Assembly: GCF_019645855.1 (NCBI RefSeq)
Contig: NZ_CP080999.1
Coordinates: 3,844,001-3,908,000, forward strand
Length of the DNA: 64,000 nucleotides
From: Mycobacterium malmoense
Lineage (GTDB): Bacteria; Actinomycetota; Actinomycetes; Mycobacteriales; Mycobacteriaceae
Reading direction: 5' to 3'
A program made the position numbers and the translations under genes. The notes beneath the pieces were generated by a model that saw only the letters and a list, made by a program, of their open reading frames with translations, did not search any database and was not told the origin of the DNA. Below are positions 32,036-41,620 of the stretch, in pieces (within the stretch, counting starts at the first letter, position 1; every line of letters starts with the position of its first letter).

Positions 32036-34675
32036 TTAAACGTTGAGGTCGATGCGGTGCGCGCCCTTGACGCCGTCGTAACGATGCGGACTGCACGTCA
32101 GCACGATCACCTGCCCGTGCGCCCCCACAGTGTCGAACACCTCCCCCATCTTGGCCAGCCGGTCGGGATCGGTGAAACCCAGCGCGTCGTCGACTACCAC
32201 TGGGACGCTGTCCTCCTTGGCGACCAGGGCGGCGCCGGCCAGCCGCGCCAGGATGCCGAGTTGCTCCTTGGCCCCACCGGATAAGGATTCGTACGGCACC
32301 GTGACGCCGTCCAGGGTTCGGCCGCGGATGCACAGGTCGCTGTCGATGTCGATCTCGAACGTGGGCCCGAACACCGGGCGGCCGAGCCGTTGCAGCTCGG
32401 CGCGGTAGGGCTCGACGTAGCGCTGCCTGGTGGTGTCGCGGTGGCGCGTCATCACCGAGCGCAGCAGTTGCGCGGCCCGTGCCCGGCTGCCGACCCGGGC
32501 GTGCTCGCTGGCGGCGTGCTCACGTTGCGTCTCCGCCGCGTCCAGCTTGCCCTGGCGACCTTCGCCGCCGAAGACCGAAAGTTCGATGGTGATCTCGCGC
32601 AACGCGCGGGCGGCGTCTTCGTAGCGATCGCGCAGCGACTCGGCTTCCTCTATGGCGGCGGCCAATTCGGCGGTCACCACTTCCGGCTCCGCGGCCGCCA
32701 GCTCGTCGGCCAGCTCGGCGACCCGCCGCTCGGCGGTTTGTGCCGCCCGCGCCGCCGTGTCCGCCGACGCCGCCAGGTCCTCGTCTCCGACCGACGCCCG
32801 CTCCCGGGCCAGCCGGTCGGTGGCTGCGTCCAGCTCGGCGCGTTGGGTCTCGAACGTGTTGTGCAGAATCGTTGCGCTCGTGGATGTTTCGGCGAGCTTC
32901 GCGGCCGCGGCAGAGGCGACCGTGCGACGCGCCTCGCATTCGACGGTCGCGGCCGCGCGGGCGACCTCCGCCGCATCGAGTTCGGCGCGGGCGGCGGCGA
33001 TGTCCGTCGCAACCAGGTCGGGTTCGGCCGGCTGACATGCGCGCAGCTGCGCCAGCCGCGAGCGCAGTTGTTCGATCTGTTCATCCCCGCACAGGCCGGC
33101 CAGGGTGGCGCTCAACTGGTCGCGGCCGGCCTGCAGTTCGCGGCGACGCTGGCCGGCGGATCGTGCGGCCGCAGGGTCGACCACATCGGCGGCTCTCAAC
33201 GCGGCCGCCAATTCTTCTTGTGCCACAGAATATTTGACTTGGATGTCGAGCGTGGTCGCTCCGGGGGTGACCCGCGCGGTCAGGACACCGGGCACCTCGA
33301 CGGTGGTGGGGCCGGTCGCCGTGATCGACCAGGTTTGGCCCGCCGACAACGACACCCGCTCGTCGGCGGCGACGAGCTCGATGTCGGCGGCCGCGGTGAA
33401 TTCCATCGCCGCGGACATCAACGCCAACTGGCCGCCGATGCGATCGACCGCGGCCGCGGCGTTCTCGATGCGCCGCAGCAACTCCTCGGTGATGGTGGCC
33501 ACTGGAGGCTCGGAAAGCTCCGCGCAGATCCGGTCGCGGTCCCGCTGGATGGCGTCGATTTTGGTCAGCCGGGCGCTCAGCCGGTCGGCCTCCTCGCGGG
33601 CGGCGAGCCGATCGACGGCACGGCGGGCGGATTCGGCGCGCCGCTGCAGGTAGGTCAGGAGCTGGTTGGCTTCCTCGACCGCGGCGGCCGAGGCCTCGGC
33701 GGCGGCGCGCGCCGTCGCCCGCGCTTCGGCGGCTTCTTGCGCTTTGGCCTCGGCGGCGGCGACAGTCGCGGTGCGCGTGTCGATTTCGGCGAGCAACCGC
33801 AACCGCTCGTCGTGGGCGGCGGCCGCCGCGGCGTTGGTCGCCGCGGCGGCGGCGGCGACCAGCTTGGCCTCACGCGTTTGGTTGGTGAGTTCGGCGATCC
33901 TGTCGGCGGCCGTGCGCGCCGCGGCCAGCCGAGGGCCGGCAGCGATCCGCTGTTGCGACAGCTCGGCCACCAGCTCGGTCAGGACGGCGTGGCGACGCAC
34001 CCGGTCGTCGACCTCGGCGACCGCCGCCGCGCATTCGGCGACCGCGGCCTCGGCGTCGGCCAGCCGGGAGATCGCGGCGACCCACTCGCCGGTGGGGCGT
34101 CCGGTGGGGGTGAAGTAGCGCGCACACTCGGCGTCGATCCGCTCGATGAGCAACGGCTCGGAGCCGGACAGCGCCGCGTCGGTGGCGGAATGGTCGGCCG
34201 CGACGTCGAGCGCGCGCGACAGCGCGTCGCAACCGGACAGATCCACCGCCGCGGTCGACGATGCCTGCAGCACCCGCTGGGCGCGCCACAGATCGTTGTC
34301 CACCGTCTCGGCCATCATCGTCGCGACCCGTTCGTGAGCCTCGTCGCCGGTCAGCTGTTCGCGGCGCGGCGCCAGCACCGTCAACTCCGTCTCGCGTTTC
34401 TTGTGAAATCGCTTGCGATAGATGAAATGGTAAGGGCCGCAGCTGATTTCGGCGCTAACCTCGGAGCCGACGTCGCTGTTGGTCGGCTTGACCTGCTTGA
34501 CTTCTTTCTTCGTGGAACGGTCCCGGGATTCCAGCAGCAGGTCCAAGGCCTCGATCATCGACGACTTGCCGACCTCGTTGGCACCACACACCACCACCAC
34601 GCCGTGGTCGGGAAACTCGATCTCCCGGTGCGCGATGCCGCGGTAGTTCGTCAGGACCAGCCGGTGCAGCCTCAT
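32036..34675 (-). CDS. SbcC/SMC-like coiled-coil ATPase (Rv1278-like)
   Basis: 879 residues from the ATG at 34675, close to the 875 I recall for Rv1278; the frame is open upstream but in shadow of the next gene. It has N-terminal Walker A GANEVGKSS (31-39), a long Ala/Glu/Arg-rich coiled coil (about 220-720) with a central non-coil region, then the ABC signature SLSGGAKEQL and Walker B VPVVVDDALGF near the C-terminus. With the phosphoesterase encoded upstream (4-base overlap) it should form an SbcCD/Rad50-Mre11-like DNA-end processing complex. Confidence 0.85.
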   Translation of the reverse strand: MRLHRLVLTNYRGIAHREIEFPDHGVVVVCGANEVGKSSMIEALDLLLESRDRSTKKEVKQVKPTNSDVGSEVSAEISCGPYHFIYRKRFHKKRETELTVLAPRREQLTGDEAHERVATMMAETVDNDLWRAQRVLQASSTAAVDLSGCDALSRALDVAADHSATDAALSGSEPLLIERIDAECARYFTPTGRPTGEWVAAISRLADAEAAVAECAAAVAEVDDRVRRHAVLTELVAELSQQRIAAGPRLAAARTAADRIAELTNQTREAKLVAAAAAATNAAAAAAHDERLRLLAEIDTRTATVAAAEAKAQEAAEARATARAAAEASAAAVEEANQLLTYLQRRAESARRAVDRLAAREEADRLSARLTKIDAIQRDRDRICAELSEPPVATITEELLRRIENAAAAVDRIGGQLALMSAAMEFTAAADIELVAADERVSLSAGQTWSITATGPTTVEVPGVLTARVTPGATTLDIQVKYSVAQEELAAALRAADVVDPAAARSAGQRRRELQAGRDQLSATLAGLCGDEQIEQLRSRLAQLRACQPAEPDLVATDIAAARAELDAAEVARAAATVECEARRTVASAAAAKLAETSTSATILHNTFETQRAELDAATDRLARERASVGDEDLAASADTAARAAQTAERRVAELADELAAAEPEVVTAELAAAIEEAESLRDRYEDAARALREITIELSVFGGEGRQGKLDAAETQREHAASEHARVGSRARAAQLLRSVMTRHRDTTRQRYVEPYRAELQRLGRPVFGPTFEIDIDSDLCIRGRTLDGVTVPYESLSGGAKEQLGILARLAGAALVAKEDSVPVVVDDALGFTDPDRLAKMGEVFDTVGAHGQVIVLTCSPHRYDGVKGAHRIDLNV

Positions 34676-35811
34676 GCGGCCCCCCGATCGGCGAGCCGCA
34701 GCAACAGCGCCAGCGCCGCCTGCGCATCGACGGCGGACTCCGCGTCGCCCTCGCGTGCCGTTGCCACCAGCTCCTCGACGGCCGCGGCGGCGAACCCGCC
34801 GATGCCAAGATCGGTGAACTCGCCGTCGGCGGGTATGACGGCCAGGTCGGTGTGGCGTTCCCACAGGCCCAGCCAGGCGAACAACCGGGCGTACCTGTCC
34901 AGGCAGGCATCCAGTGCGGCGCGGTCGGTGACCGTCAACGAACCGGCCAGCGCCAACCGCACCACGGTGCGGTCCTTCCCGGTCATCTGATCCAGGTTCA
35001 TGTCGAGGTCGGTGATGTCGCGGCTGGTGTCGACTTGACGGTGCAGGGTGACGAAACGCCAGCGACCGACATCCCGGGGCTCCACGGTAACGGTGCTTTC
35101 GTCGACGTCGACAACTAGGACGTGACCGGGGTCCGATTCGACGTCGTCGAAGTTGGTGACTTCCGGTGAGCCGGAGTACCAGATCCGCCCGCTGCCGCCG
35201 ATCCGGGTGAGCGAATGCTTATCCCCCAGTGCCACATAGTGGATTGCGCCGCGGGCCAGCGCGTCATCGAGCTTGGCGAGCCGGATCAGCGAGGGCTTGT
35301 CACGATCGGGGTCGAGCGCGTCGACGCCGCCGTGGGCGACGAGGATCCGGGTGGCGGGGCCGGGGGTCAGGCCTTCGAGGACCTCGGCGACCAGGTCGGT
35401 GGTCGGTGCCTTGGACCGCCACGGCGCGGCGACGATCTCCAGCCCGGGCCGAACCCGATGGACGCCGGCCCGGTCGAGCACGGTGACGTTGTCCGGGCGT
35501 TCGGCGGTGAACAGCGCGCTGGTGTACACCGAGGACGCGTCGAGCGGATCGTGGTTGCCCGGCAGCAAGTAGACGGGAATTCCGATGGCGCGCATGGCTT
35601 CCAGCGACTGCCCGATCACCTGCGGGGCGAGCTGGTTGTGTTCGAAGACGTCACCGGCCACCACGACGAACTCGGCACCCACCTCGGCCGCCAGCGCCCC
35701 CAGACCGGCCACAGCGTCGCGGCGGGCCGCCGAATACCGTGGCTGCGCGTCGCCGGCAAGGAAGTGCCGGGTCATGCCGAGCTGCCAGTCGGCGGTGTGC
35801 AGGAATCGCAT
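34672..35811 (-). CDS. SbcD/Mre11-like metallophosphoesterase (Rv1277-like)
   Basis: A 379-residue protein. The calcineurin-type metal motifs are LHTADWQLG (with Gln where His is usual in DxH), VVAGDVFEHN, LPGNHDPL, VAHGG and ALGDKHS. A C-terminal capping domain follows. It should be the nuclease subunit partnering the coiled-coil ATPase, acting on DNA ends or hairpins. It is the first gene of the two-gene operon. Confidence 0.87.
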   Translation of the reverse strand: MRFLHTADWQLGMTRHFLAGDAQPRYSAARRDAVAGLGALAAEVGAEFVVVAGDVFEHNQLAPQVIGQSLEAMRAIGIPVYLLPGNHDPLDASSVYTSALFTAERPDNVTVLDRAGVHRVRPGLEIVAAPWRSKAPTTDLVAEVLEGLTPGPATRILVAHGGVDALDPDRDKPSLIRLAKLDDALARGAIHYVALGDKHSLTRIGGSGRIWYSGSPEVTNFDDVESDPGHVLVVDVDESTVTVEPRDVGRWRFVTLHRQVDTSRDITDLDMNLDQMTGKDRTVVRLALAGSLTVTDRAALDACLDRYARLFAWLGLWERHTDLAVIPADGEFTDLGIGGFAAAAVEELVATAREGDAESAVDAQAALALLLRLADRGAA

Positions 35812-36438
35812 CCCGGCGACCCCCTTTCTGGTTGCGTAGCTGTCGGGGCACCGCGAGTTTAGGACTGGACACCGACAACTCTGGGGACGCGCACCGGCAT
35901 GGGGTGTGGCCCGCGTACGGTGATCGCGATTCGGGCTTGAGCTCTACGGGAGCATGTCGGGCAGAAACCTTCGGTTGAAGGTCGGACCTGCTCTTATAGG
36001 AAGAAGCGTGGGCTGCGGCGCGCCCGCATTGATTGCGGCGTGTCGCCCCCGTAAATTGGTGGTGCACGCCCGGCAGGATCGCATTCACCCCAGGGCACGC
36101 GCCATCGCTCGCGGCGGTGATCACGCCGGCGTGTCGGACCCTTCGCCGAGCCTGTAAGTATGCAGCGAAAGTGCGAGTAGCGGCCTGCAAAATTACAGGC
36201 TCGGTGATCGGCGTGCGAGACCTGCCGCAACTCGAACAGCGGAATCACCCTGTTGGTCTTGGATTGATACTCCGCGAAGCCCGGCGCCGCGACTGCGATT
36301 GATGGAGCCGAAGCTGCCGGAACCCTTCGCCACCGGCGGGCGGCAGACCTACATGCGGCGGTCGACGATGACAAGATGAAGGCTTCCGCCGTTGGTTGAT
36401 GCCCACTGAACGACCGTCAGCACGCATATGGTGATGGC
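35812..36438. other. Gene-poor stretch before the AraC gene
   Basis: About 620 bases. A minus-strand frame near 36110-36270 (FAEYQSKTNRVIPLFELRQV) looks weakly protein-like, perhaps a remnant, but has no clear start, ribosome binding site or family. No RNA or strong repeat seen. Confidence 0.35.
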
Positions 36439-37203
36439 GTGTACCGGGAGTTTCGGCCCGATCGACGGCTCGCGCCGTTGGTCGAATGCGGCTGGGTTCG
36501 GTCCGGCCCGGCGAGCCGACCTTTGCGTGTGATGCCGGACGGGTGCGTCGACCTGTTCGTCAGCTCTGGGGGCCACGTCATGATCGCGGGTCCCGCCACC
36601 ACTTTCTACGACCTGCCGCCGGGCAAGGGATGCGTGCTCGCCGGTCTTCGATTGCGGCCGGGCGCGGCGGGCGCCTTCGTCGGGCCGCCCGTCAGCGAGT
36701 TCACCGACCGCCGGGTTCTCCTCGATTCGACCTTCGGTGTCCGCGGCCGCCTCATGGCCGAGATGGTCCTTGCCGCAACGACTCCCAGTCAACGCGTGGC
36801 GGCGCTGGAAACCCTGCTGACCGGCTACCTCGCCGGCGCCGAACCGTTGGTCGATACCGCCGTCACCCGGGCGATAGGGATAATGCGGCGACACCCGGGC
36901 CGGCCGGTATCGAGCCTGGCCGTCGCCGTCGACCTCAGCGAACGACAGCTGCGCCGCCGGTTTGAGACCGCTGTCGGCTACGGCCCCAAGCGGTTTGGCC
37001 GAATCCTTCGATTCCAGCGTCTGCTGGACTTGATCCATACCCGCGGCGCCCGAGCGCGTTGGGCGGAGTTGGCGATCGAAGCCAACTACGCCGACCAGCC
37101 GCACATGATCAATGAATGCCTGGCGCTGGCGGGGGCGTCACCCATCGCGCTCCCGGGCGGTATGTCCGTTTCATCCAATACCACCCCCGGTGATACCCCT
37201 TAA
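36439..37203 (+). CDS. AraC-family transcriptional regulator
   Basis: A 254-residue protein. The N-terminal sensor region begins MYREFRPDRRLAPLVECGWV and contains VMPDGCVDLFVSSGG, typical of the AraC subgroup with an N-terminal domain of unknown ligand. The C-terminal double HTH includes SLAVAVDLSERQLRRRFETAVGYGPKRFGRILRFQRLL and YADQPHMINE. It precedes the SnoaL-like gene by 10 bases, so the two probably form a unit. Effector unknown. Confidence 0.87.
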   Translation: MYREFRPDRRLAPLVECGWVRSGPASRPLRVMPDGCVDLFVSSGGHVMIAGPATTFYDLPPGKGCVLAGLRLRPGAAGAFVGPPVSEFTDRRVLLDSTFGVRGRLMAEMVLAATTPSQRVAALETLLTGYLAGAEPLVDTAVTRAIGIMRRHPGRPVSSLAVAVDLSERQLRRRFETAVGYGPKRFGRILRFQRLLDLIHTRGARARWAELAIEANYADQPHMINECLALAGASPIALPGGMSVSSNTTPGDTP

Positions 37204-37213
37204 CCTTTGCCGA

Positions 37214-37636
37214 ATGACGAACCCGAAAGCCGTTGCGCTCGAGTCCTTCCGGCTGATCGAGACCGGAGACGAGGAGCTTGCCCAACGAATCATCGCACCC
37301 GGCTACGTGAACCAGGAAGCCGACGACGACCCGGACGATGTCGAACGCCGGCTCCTCGGCCCCGCGGGATTCCTGGCCACCAGCCGATGGCTGCGCGACG
37401 CGTTCTCCGATCTGCGGTTCGAGCTGCAGGAGACCGCGGCCGAGGACGAGACAGTGATTGCCGCGGCCACCATGACCGGCGAGCACACCGGAGTGTTCAA
37501 CGGCATCGAACCCACCGGCAAGCGGATCAACCACAAACAGGTGCACATCTTCACGGTCGCCGGCGGCCAGATCACCCATCACCGCGCCGTCCGTGACGAC
37601 CTGGGCTTGCTGCTCCAACTGGGCTGGCGCCCCTGA
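37214..37636 (+). CDS. SnoaL-like polyketide cyclase family protein
   Basis: 140 residues from the ATG at 37214. SnoaL-type NTF2 fold: LAQRIIAPGYVNQEA, GFLATSRWLRDAFSDLRFEL, VIAAATMTGEHTGVFNGIEPTG and HIFTVAGGQITHHRAVRDDLGLL. These proteins catalyse aldol cyclisation in polyketide pathways, but in mycobacteria most have unknown substrates. It is coupled with the AraC regulator upstream. Confidence 0.85.
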   Translation: MTNPKAVALESFRLIETGDEELAQRIIAPGYVNQEADDDPDDVERRLLGPAGFLATSRWLRDAFSDLRFELQETAAEDETVIAAATMTGEHTGVFNGIEPTGKRINHKQVHIFTVAGGQITHHRAVRDDLGLLLQLGWRP

Positions 37637-38033
37637 GGCACTGCCAGCCTGGTATCCGCTATATGCGCCGACTCGCGCTGCACTGACGGGCTGCAGCTTG
37701 CCGATTTGGTGGCTGGCGCTGTGGCGCACCAGCGGCGCTCGGATTCTTCGGCAAACTCTCATAAGGGGCGAGTCGCGGCAGCATTTGGGGTCGTTTCGTT
37801 CGCGACCGACCAGCGCACGAAAAAAGTAAACGTGCTGACTCATGGAAGTCGGCGCACCTCGTCACACGCTGCCGTGGGTGAAAACCCCAGCGCCTTAGCT
37901 CGTTTGTTGGAACCCAATCGAACCACTTCCTACATAGCACCGCTTCGGGAGGCGTTCGGCACACGCACCCAGAAACTCCTCCGCCACGACGAGTGGTAGC
38001 AGCTTTGGCACCGCGACGATTAGCGTGGATCGG
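37637..38033. other. Gene-poor stretch
   Basis: About 400 bases between the SnoaL-like and SixA-like genes. Frames exist but match nothing, and no repeat or RNA was noticed. Confidence 0.4.
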
Positions 38034-38534
38034 GTGAGTGATCGGCGCACCCTGCTGCTGATGCGGCACGCGAAGTCGGCGTACCCTCCTGGCGTCGCCG
38101 ACCATGACCGGCCGTTGGCGCCGCGTGGCATCAAGGAAGCCGGGCTGGCCGGGGACTGGCTGCGCGCCAACGCGCCCACCATCGACGCCGTGCTGTGCTC
38201 GACCGCGACCCGCGCCCGGGAGACCTTGGCCAAAACCGGCATCGACGCACCGGTGCGCTACGTCGAGCGGCTCTACGACACCACCCCCGGCATCATGATC
38301 GAGGAGATCAACAAGGTACCCGACGACGTCACGACCCTGCTCGTCGTCGGCCACGAGCCGACGACGTCCGCGTTGGCGCTCACCCTGGCCGACGAGGATA
38401 CGGATACCGCTGTCGCGGAACGCATTTCGGCGAAATTCCCCACATCGGCGATCGCGATACTGGCCGTGCCCGGCGCCTGGGCGGACCTGGAACCCGGCCA
38501 GGCCGCACTGGTCGGCCTCCAAGTCCCACGCTGA
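38034..38534 (+). CDS. SixA-type histidine phosphatase (Rv1276c-like)
   Basis: 166 residues from the GTG at 38034, chosen because orthologues open with SDRRTLxLMRHAKS; a GTG at 38025 is also possible. The phosphohistidine motif LMRHAKSAYP and second catalytic His in VVGHEPTTSAL define the histidine phosphatase superfamily, short SixA branch. It probably dephosphorylates a phosphohistidine protein or a small phosphoester. Confidence 0.87.
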   Translation: MSDRRTLLLMRHAKSAYPPGVADHDRPLAPRGIKEAGLAGDWLRANAPTIDAVLCSTATRARETLAKTGIDAPVRYVERLYDTTPGIMIEEINKVPDDVTTLLVVGHEPTTSALALTLADEDTDTAVAERISAKFPTSAIAILAVPGAWADLEPGQAALVGLQVPR

Positions 38535-38571
38535 CCACACGCCGCCAAAATTGGCGGCAACGAGCCGGCGC

Positions 38572-39135
38572 CTACGAGTTGGTCGCCAGCGTCAATTCCA
38601 TGAGCTTGATGGCCTGCCCACAGGCGTCGATGCCGGGCGCCTGCGGGTTGATCCACCAACCGACCACTCCCGCCGCGTCGCTGGCCACCCCGCACGCACC
38701 GTTCGGGTCGTCCGGACGCATCACGATCGAATCGATCCCCGCGATCGAGCGGTTCTCGACCTTGTACTTCAGGAAGTCGGCAACCTTGCGCTCGTTGCTC
38801 AGGCTGCCCTGCTCGAACCAGAACCGGGTGATGTCGATCAGGCCGGCCGGGTTGGCCGCCTGCCACCGGCAGATCGCGCCGACGAACGTGCTTTGAATGT
38901 CGAGCGGATCGGCGCCCACGGTCTTGGCCAGGATGTCGCTGGTCAGCACCTCACATTCCTTGAGCAGGTTCGGATACTGCTGTTGGGAATTGTTGTTGCG
39001 CGGTACGCCGCCCGCGCCGGCCTTGATGGCGTTACCCCCGACGGCCCTCGAACAACCGGTCACGACCACCAGCGCGGCGACCAAGACGGCCACGCTCGTG
39101 CGAGCACCGCGTCGACCCCACGTCCGGGCCGTCAT
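38572..39135 (-). CDS. lprC: Lipoprotein LprC-like (DUF3558 type)
   Basis: A 187-residue protein. A signal peptide ends in the lipobox VVVTGCS, so it should be lipid-anchored outside the membrane. The mature part has paired cysteines (ECEVL, AICRW, GACGV, DACGQ) and the ICRWQAANPAGLIDITRFWFE pattern of DUF3558 lipoproteins. The start overlaps the LprB stop (ATGA). Synteny with Rv1275 supports the name. Function unknown. Confidence 0.82.
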   Translation of the reverse strand: MTARTWGRRGARTSVAVLVAALVVVTGCSRAVGGNAIKAGAGGVPRNNNSQQQYPNLLKECEVLTSDILAKTVGADPLDIQSTFVGAICRWQAANPAGLIDITRFWFEQGSLSNERKVADFLKYKVENRSIAGIDSIVMRPDDPNGACGVASDAAGVVGWWINPQAPGIDACGQAIKLMELTLATNS

Positions 39136-39689
39136 TTCGAGTTCGCAATCGATTGACGGGCCAGTTCCTTGGCGATGTCGCAGGGCGGCGGGAACGGCTT
39201 TTGACTAAAGCTGACCGACCACTCGATGAAGTCGTCCTGGAACTGAATGCCCACCTCGCACAGCGAGTCACCCAGGTTGGGCTCGTTGCCGACGGCGATG
39301 AAGCCGCCATGGCCGTTGATGTTGATGTCGTCCACACTCGAGCGAGATAGCTCCTCGGTCTTGCGTTCACGTCCGATCGGACTGCCGCGATACCAGGAAA
39401 AGGAGAAGTGCGGACCGAGAATGCCGCCGCCCGCCAGCCACTGGCATCCCACCGAGTTGCGGGCCGTGTTGACCAGCCCGGACACCTTGGTCAGTTCTGT
39501 CACCGTCTGGTCGCTGATGCCACCGCACTGCGGGAACATCGGTCCGTGGCGGCCTTCGGCGTTCCCGGGCGTCGACGACGCCGTCGCCCCCGGCTTGTTG
39601 TCGCCGGAACTGGAGCACCCCGCGACCGTCGGGATCAGAATCGTTAAGGCTGACGCCGCAAGCGCCAGCGCCTTCACGTCACCCCGCAC
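39132..39689 (-). CDS. lprB: Lipoprotein LprB-like (DUF3558 type)
   Basis: 185 residues from the GTG at 39689, the length I recall for LprB, with AGGG six bases upstream; the frame is open to 39728. Signal peptide with lipobox PTVAGCS. The mature domain, FPQCGGISDQTVTELTKVSG... VGCQWLAGGG..., resembles LprC and other DUF3558 lipoproteins. It is the upstream partner in a two-gene operon divergent from the ABC exporter genes. Confidence 0.82.
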   Translation of the reverse strand: MRGDVKALALAASALTILIPTVAGCSSSGDNKPGATASSTPGNAEGRHGPMFPQCGGISDQTVTELTKVSGLVNTARNSVGCQWLAGGGILGPHFSFSWYRGSPIGRERKTEELSRSSVDDININGHGGFIAVGNEPNLGDSLCEVGIQFQDDFIEWSVSFSQKPFPPPCDIAKELARQSIANSK

Positions 39690-39865
39690 CGCTACCCTGC
39701 CCTTGCCGAGCCTGCTGCTGGTCCACACGATGCACTGTAGCGGCAGCCCGGGAGGTCAACCACCGACACGCCACCTGAACAGGCATTTCGATCCCGCTGC
39801 CGGATGCGGCACCGGCGCTCAACCATGCCGCGTGACTACCGCCTGTGATGTGCGACAGTTACCAG

Positions 39866-41620
39866 ATGCTCCTGGCACTGCTGCGCCAGTACATCCAGCC
39901 GTACCGCCGGCTGGTTGCGGTGCTGATGGTGCTCCAGCTGATCAGCACCCTGGCGTCGCTGTACCTGCCGACGGTCAACGCGACGATCATCGACGAGGGC
40001 GTCGCCAAGGGCGATACCGCCACCATCGTCAGCCTCGGCATGGTGATGCTGGCGGTCACCGGATTGCAGGTGTTGTGTTCGGTCGGGGCCGTCTACTTCG
40101 GCTCCCGGACCGGGATGGGCTTCGGCCGCGACCTGCGTCGCGCGATCTTCGAGCACGTCACCACCTTCTCCGAGCGCGAGACCGCCCGATTCGGCGCACC
40201 CACGCTGTTGACGCGCAGCACCAACGACGTCCGACAAATCCAGTATCTGGTGCACATCGCCGGCACCATTCTGGTGACCGCGCCGATCATGTGCGCGGGT
40301 GGAATCGTCATGGCTATCCACCAAGAGGCCGCGCTGACGTGGCTGCTGCTGGTCAGCGTCCCGATCATGGCCGTCACCAATTACTGGATCATGTCGCATA
40401 TGCTGCCGCTCTTCCGCGGAATGCAGAGCCTGATCGACGGCATCAATCGGGTGATGCGCGACCAGCTGACCGGTGTCCGGGTGGTCCGGGCGTTTGCGCG
40501 CGAGCGCTTTGAGCGCGACCGGTTCGCTCGCGCCAACGCCGCGCTGTCGAATACCGCGCTGACCGCCGGTAATTGGCATGCGCTGATGCTGCCGGTGACC
40601 ACGCTGACCGTCAACGTGTCCAGCGTCGCGCTGATCTGGTTCGGTGGGCTGCGCATCGATCACGGCCAAATGCAGGTCGGCTCGCTGATCGCGTTCCTGG
40701 CGTACTTCACCCAGATCCTGATGGCGGTGTTGATGGCGACCATGACGCTGGTGGTGCTGCCGCGCGCGTCGGTGTGCGCCGAACGGATCACCGAGGTGCT
40801 CTCCACCCACGCCGCGGTCCAAAACCCGCCGAACCCCAAGTTCCCACGCGGCGGAATCACCGGCGTGGTGCGGCTCGACGGCGCCACGTTCACCTATCCG
40901 GGTGCCGATCGCCCAGTGTTGCAAGACATCTCGTTGACCGCACTGCCCGGTGCCACCACCGCGATCGTCGGCAGCACCGGTTCGGGCAAGTCGACGCTGG
41001 TGTCGCTGATCTGTCGGCTCTACGACGTGACGGCCGGCGCCGTTCTGGTCGACGGCATCGACGTCCGCGATTACCACATCGAACGGCTCTGGTCGGCGAT
41101 CGGGCTGGTCCCCCAGCGCGGCCACCTCTTCTCTGGCACCGTCGCCGACAACCTGCGCTACGGCGCGACCCCAGGCCAGGTGATCACCGACGACCAGATG
41201 TGGGAAGCCTTGCGGGTGGCCGACGCCGACGGATTCGTGCGGGCCCACGATGACGGGCTGCACATGCGCGTCGCGCAGGGCGGAATCAACTTCTCGGGTG
41301 GTCAACGGCAACGGCTGGCGATCGCGCGGGCGGTCATCCGGAACCCGGCCATCTATCTGTTCGACGACGCGTTCGCCGCGCTCGACGTGCACAGCGACGC
41401 GCGGGTGCGTGCGTCGCTGCGTGAGGTGTCCAGTGGCGCCACAATGATCGTTGTCACCCAACGGATTTCGACCGCCGCCCAGGCCGACCAGGTGATCGTC
41501 ATCGATGACGGCAAACTGGTGGGTTCGGGCACGCACGAATCGCTGCTGGTCGACTGCGCCACCTATGCCGAATTCGCCGATTCACAATCGGTGAGCGCGG
41601 GAGTCGGGGGCACGCAATGA
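39866..41620 (+). CDS. ABC exporter subunit, fused membrane and ATPase domains (Rv1273c-like)
   Basis: 584 residues from the ATG at 39866, matching the MLLALLRQ start I recall for Rv1273c; the frame opens at 39845. The N-terminal six-helix exporter domain starts VLMVLQLISTLASLYLPT and includes FGAPTLLTRSTNDVRQ. The ATPase domain has Walker A GSTGSGKST, signature FSGGQRQRLAIARA and a Walker B-type FDDAFAALD with Asp at the catalytic Glu position, suggesting a degenerate site in a heterodimer. The partner is the next gene (4-base overlap). Confidence 0.92.
   Translation: MLLALLRQYIQPYRRLVAVLMVLQLISTLASLYLPTVNATIIDEGVAKGDTATIVSLGMVMLAVTGLQVLCSVGAVYFGSRTGMGFGRDLRRAIFEHVTTFSERETARFGAPTLLTRSTNDVRQIQYLVHIAGTILVTAPIMCAGGIVMAIHQEAALTWLLLVSVPIMAVTNYWIMSHMLPLFRGMQSLIDGINRVMRDQLTGVRVVRAFARERFERDRFARANAALSNTALTAGNWHALMLPVTTLTVNVSSVALIWFGGLRIDHGQMQVGSLIAFLAYFTQILMAVLMATMTLVVLPRASVCAERITEVLSTHAAVQNPPNPKFPRGGITGVVRLDGATFTYPGADRPVLQDISLTALPGATTAIVGSTGSGKSTLVSLICRLYDVTAGAVLVDGIDVRDYHIERLWSAIGLVPQRGHLFSGTVADNLRYGATPGQVITDDQMWEALRVADADGFVRAHDDGLHMRVAQGGINFSGGQRQRLAIARAVIRNPAIYLFDDAFAALDVHSDARVRASLREVSSGATMIVVTQRISTAAQADQVIVIDDGKLVGSGTHESLLVDCATYAEFADSQSVSAGVGGTQ

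Noticed and set aside
32390..34990. Very long plus-strand frame opposite the SbcC-like gene
   Set aside because: Glycine/arginine-rich low-complexity shadow of the minus-strand coding sequence, which has Walker motifs and a sensible start.
36110..36270. Minus-strand protein remnant (FAEYQSKTNRVIPLFEL)
   Set aside because: Too short and without a recognisable family or start; kept only as a note.
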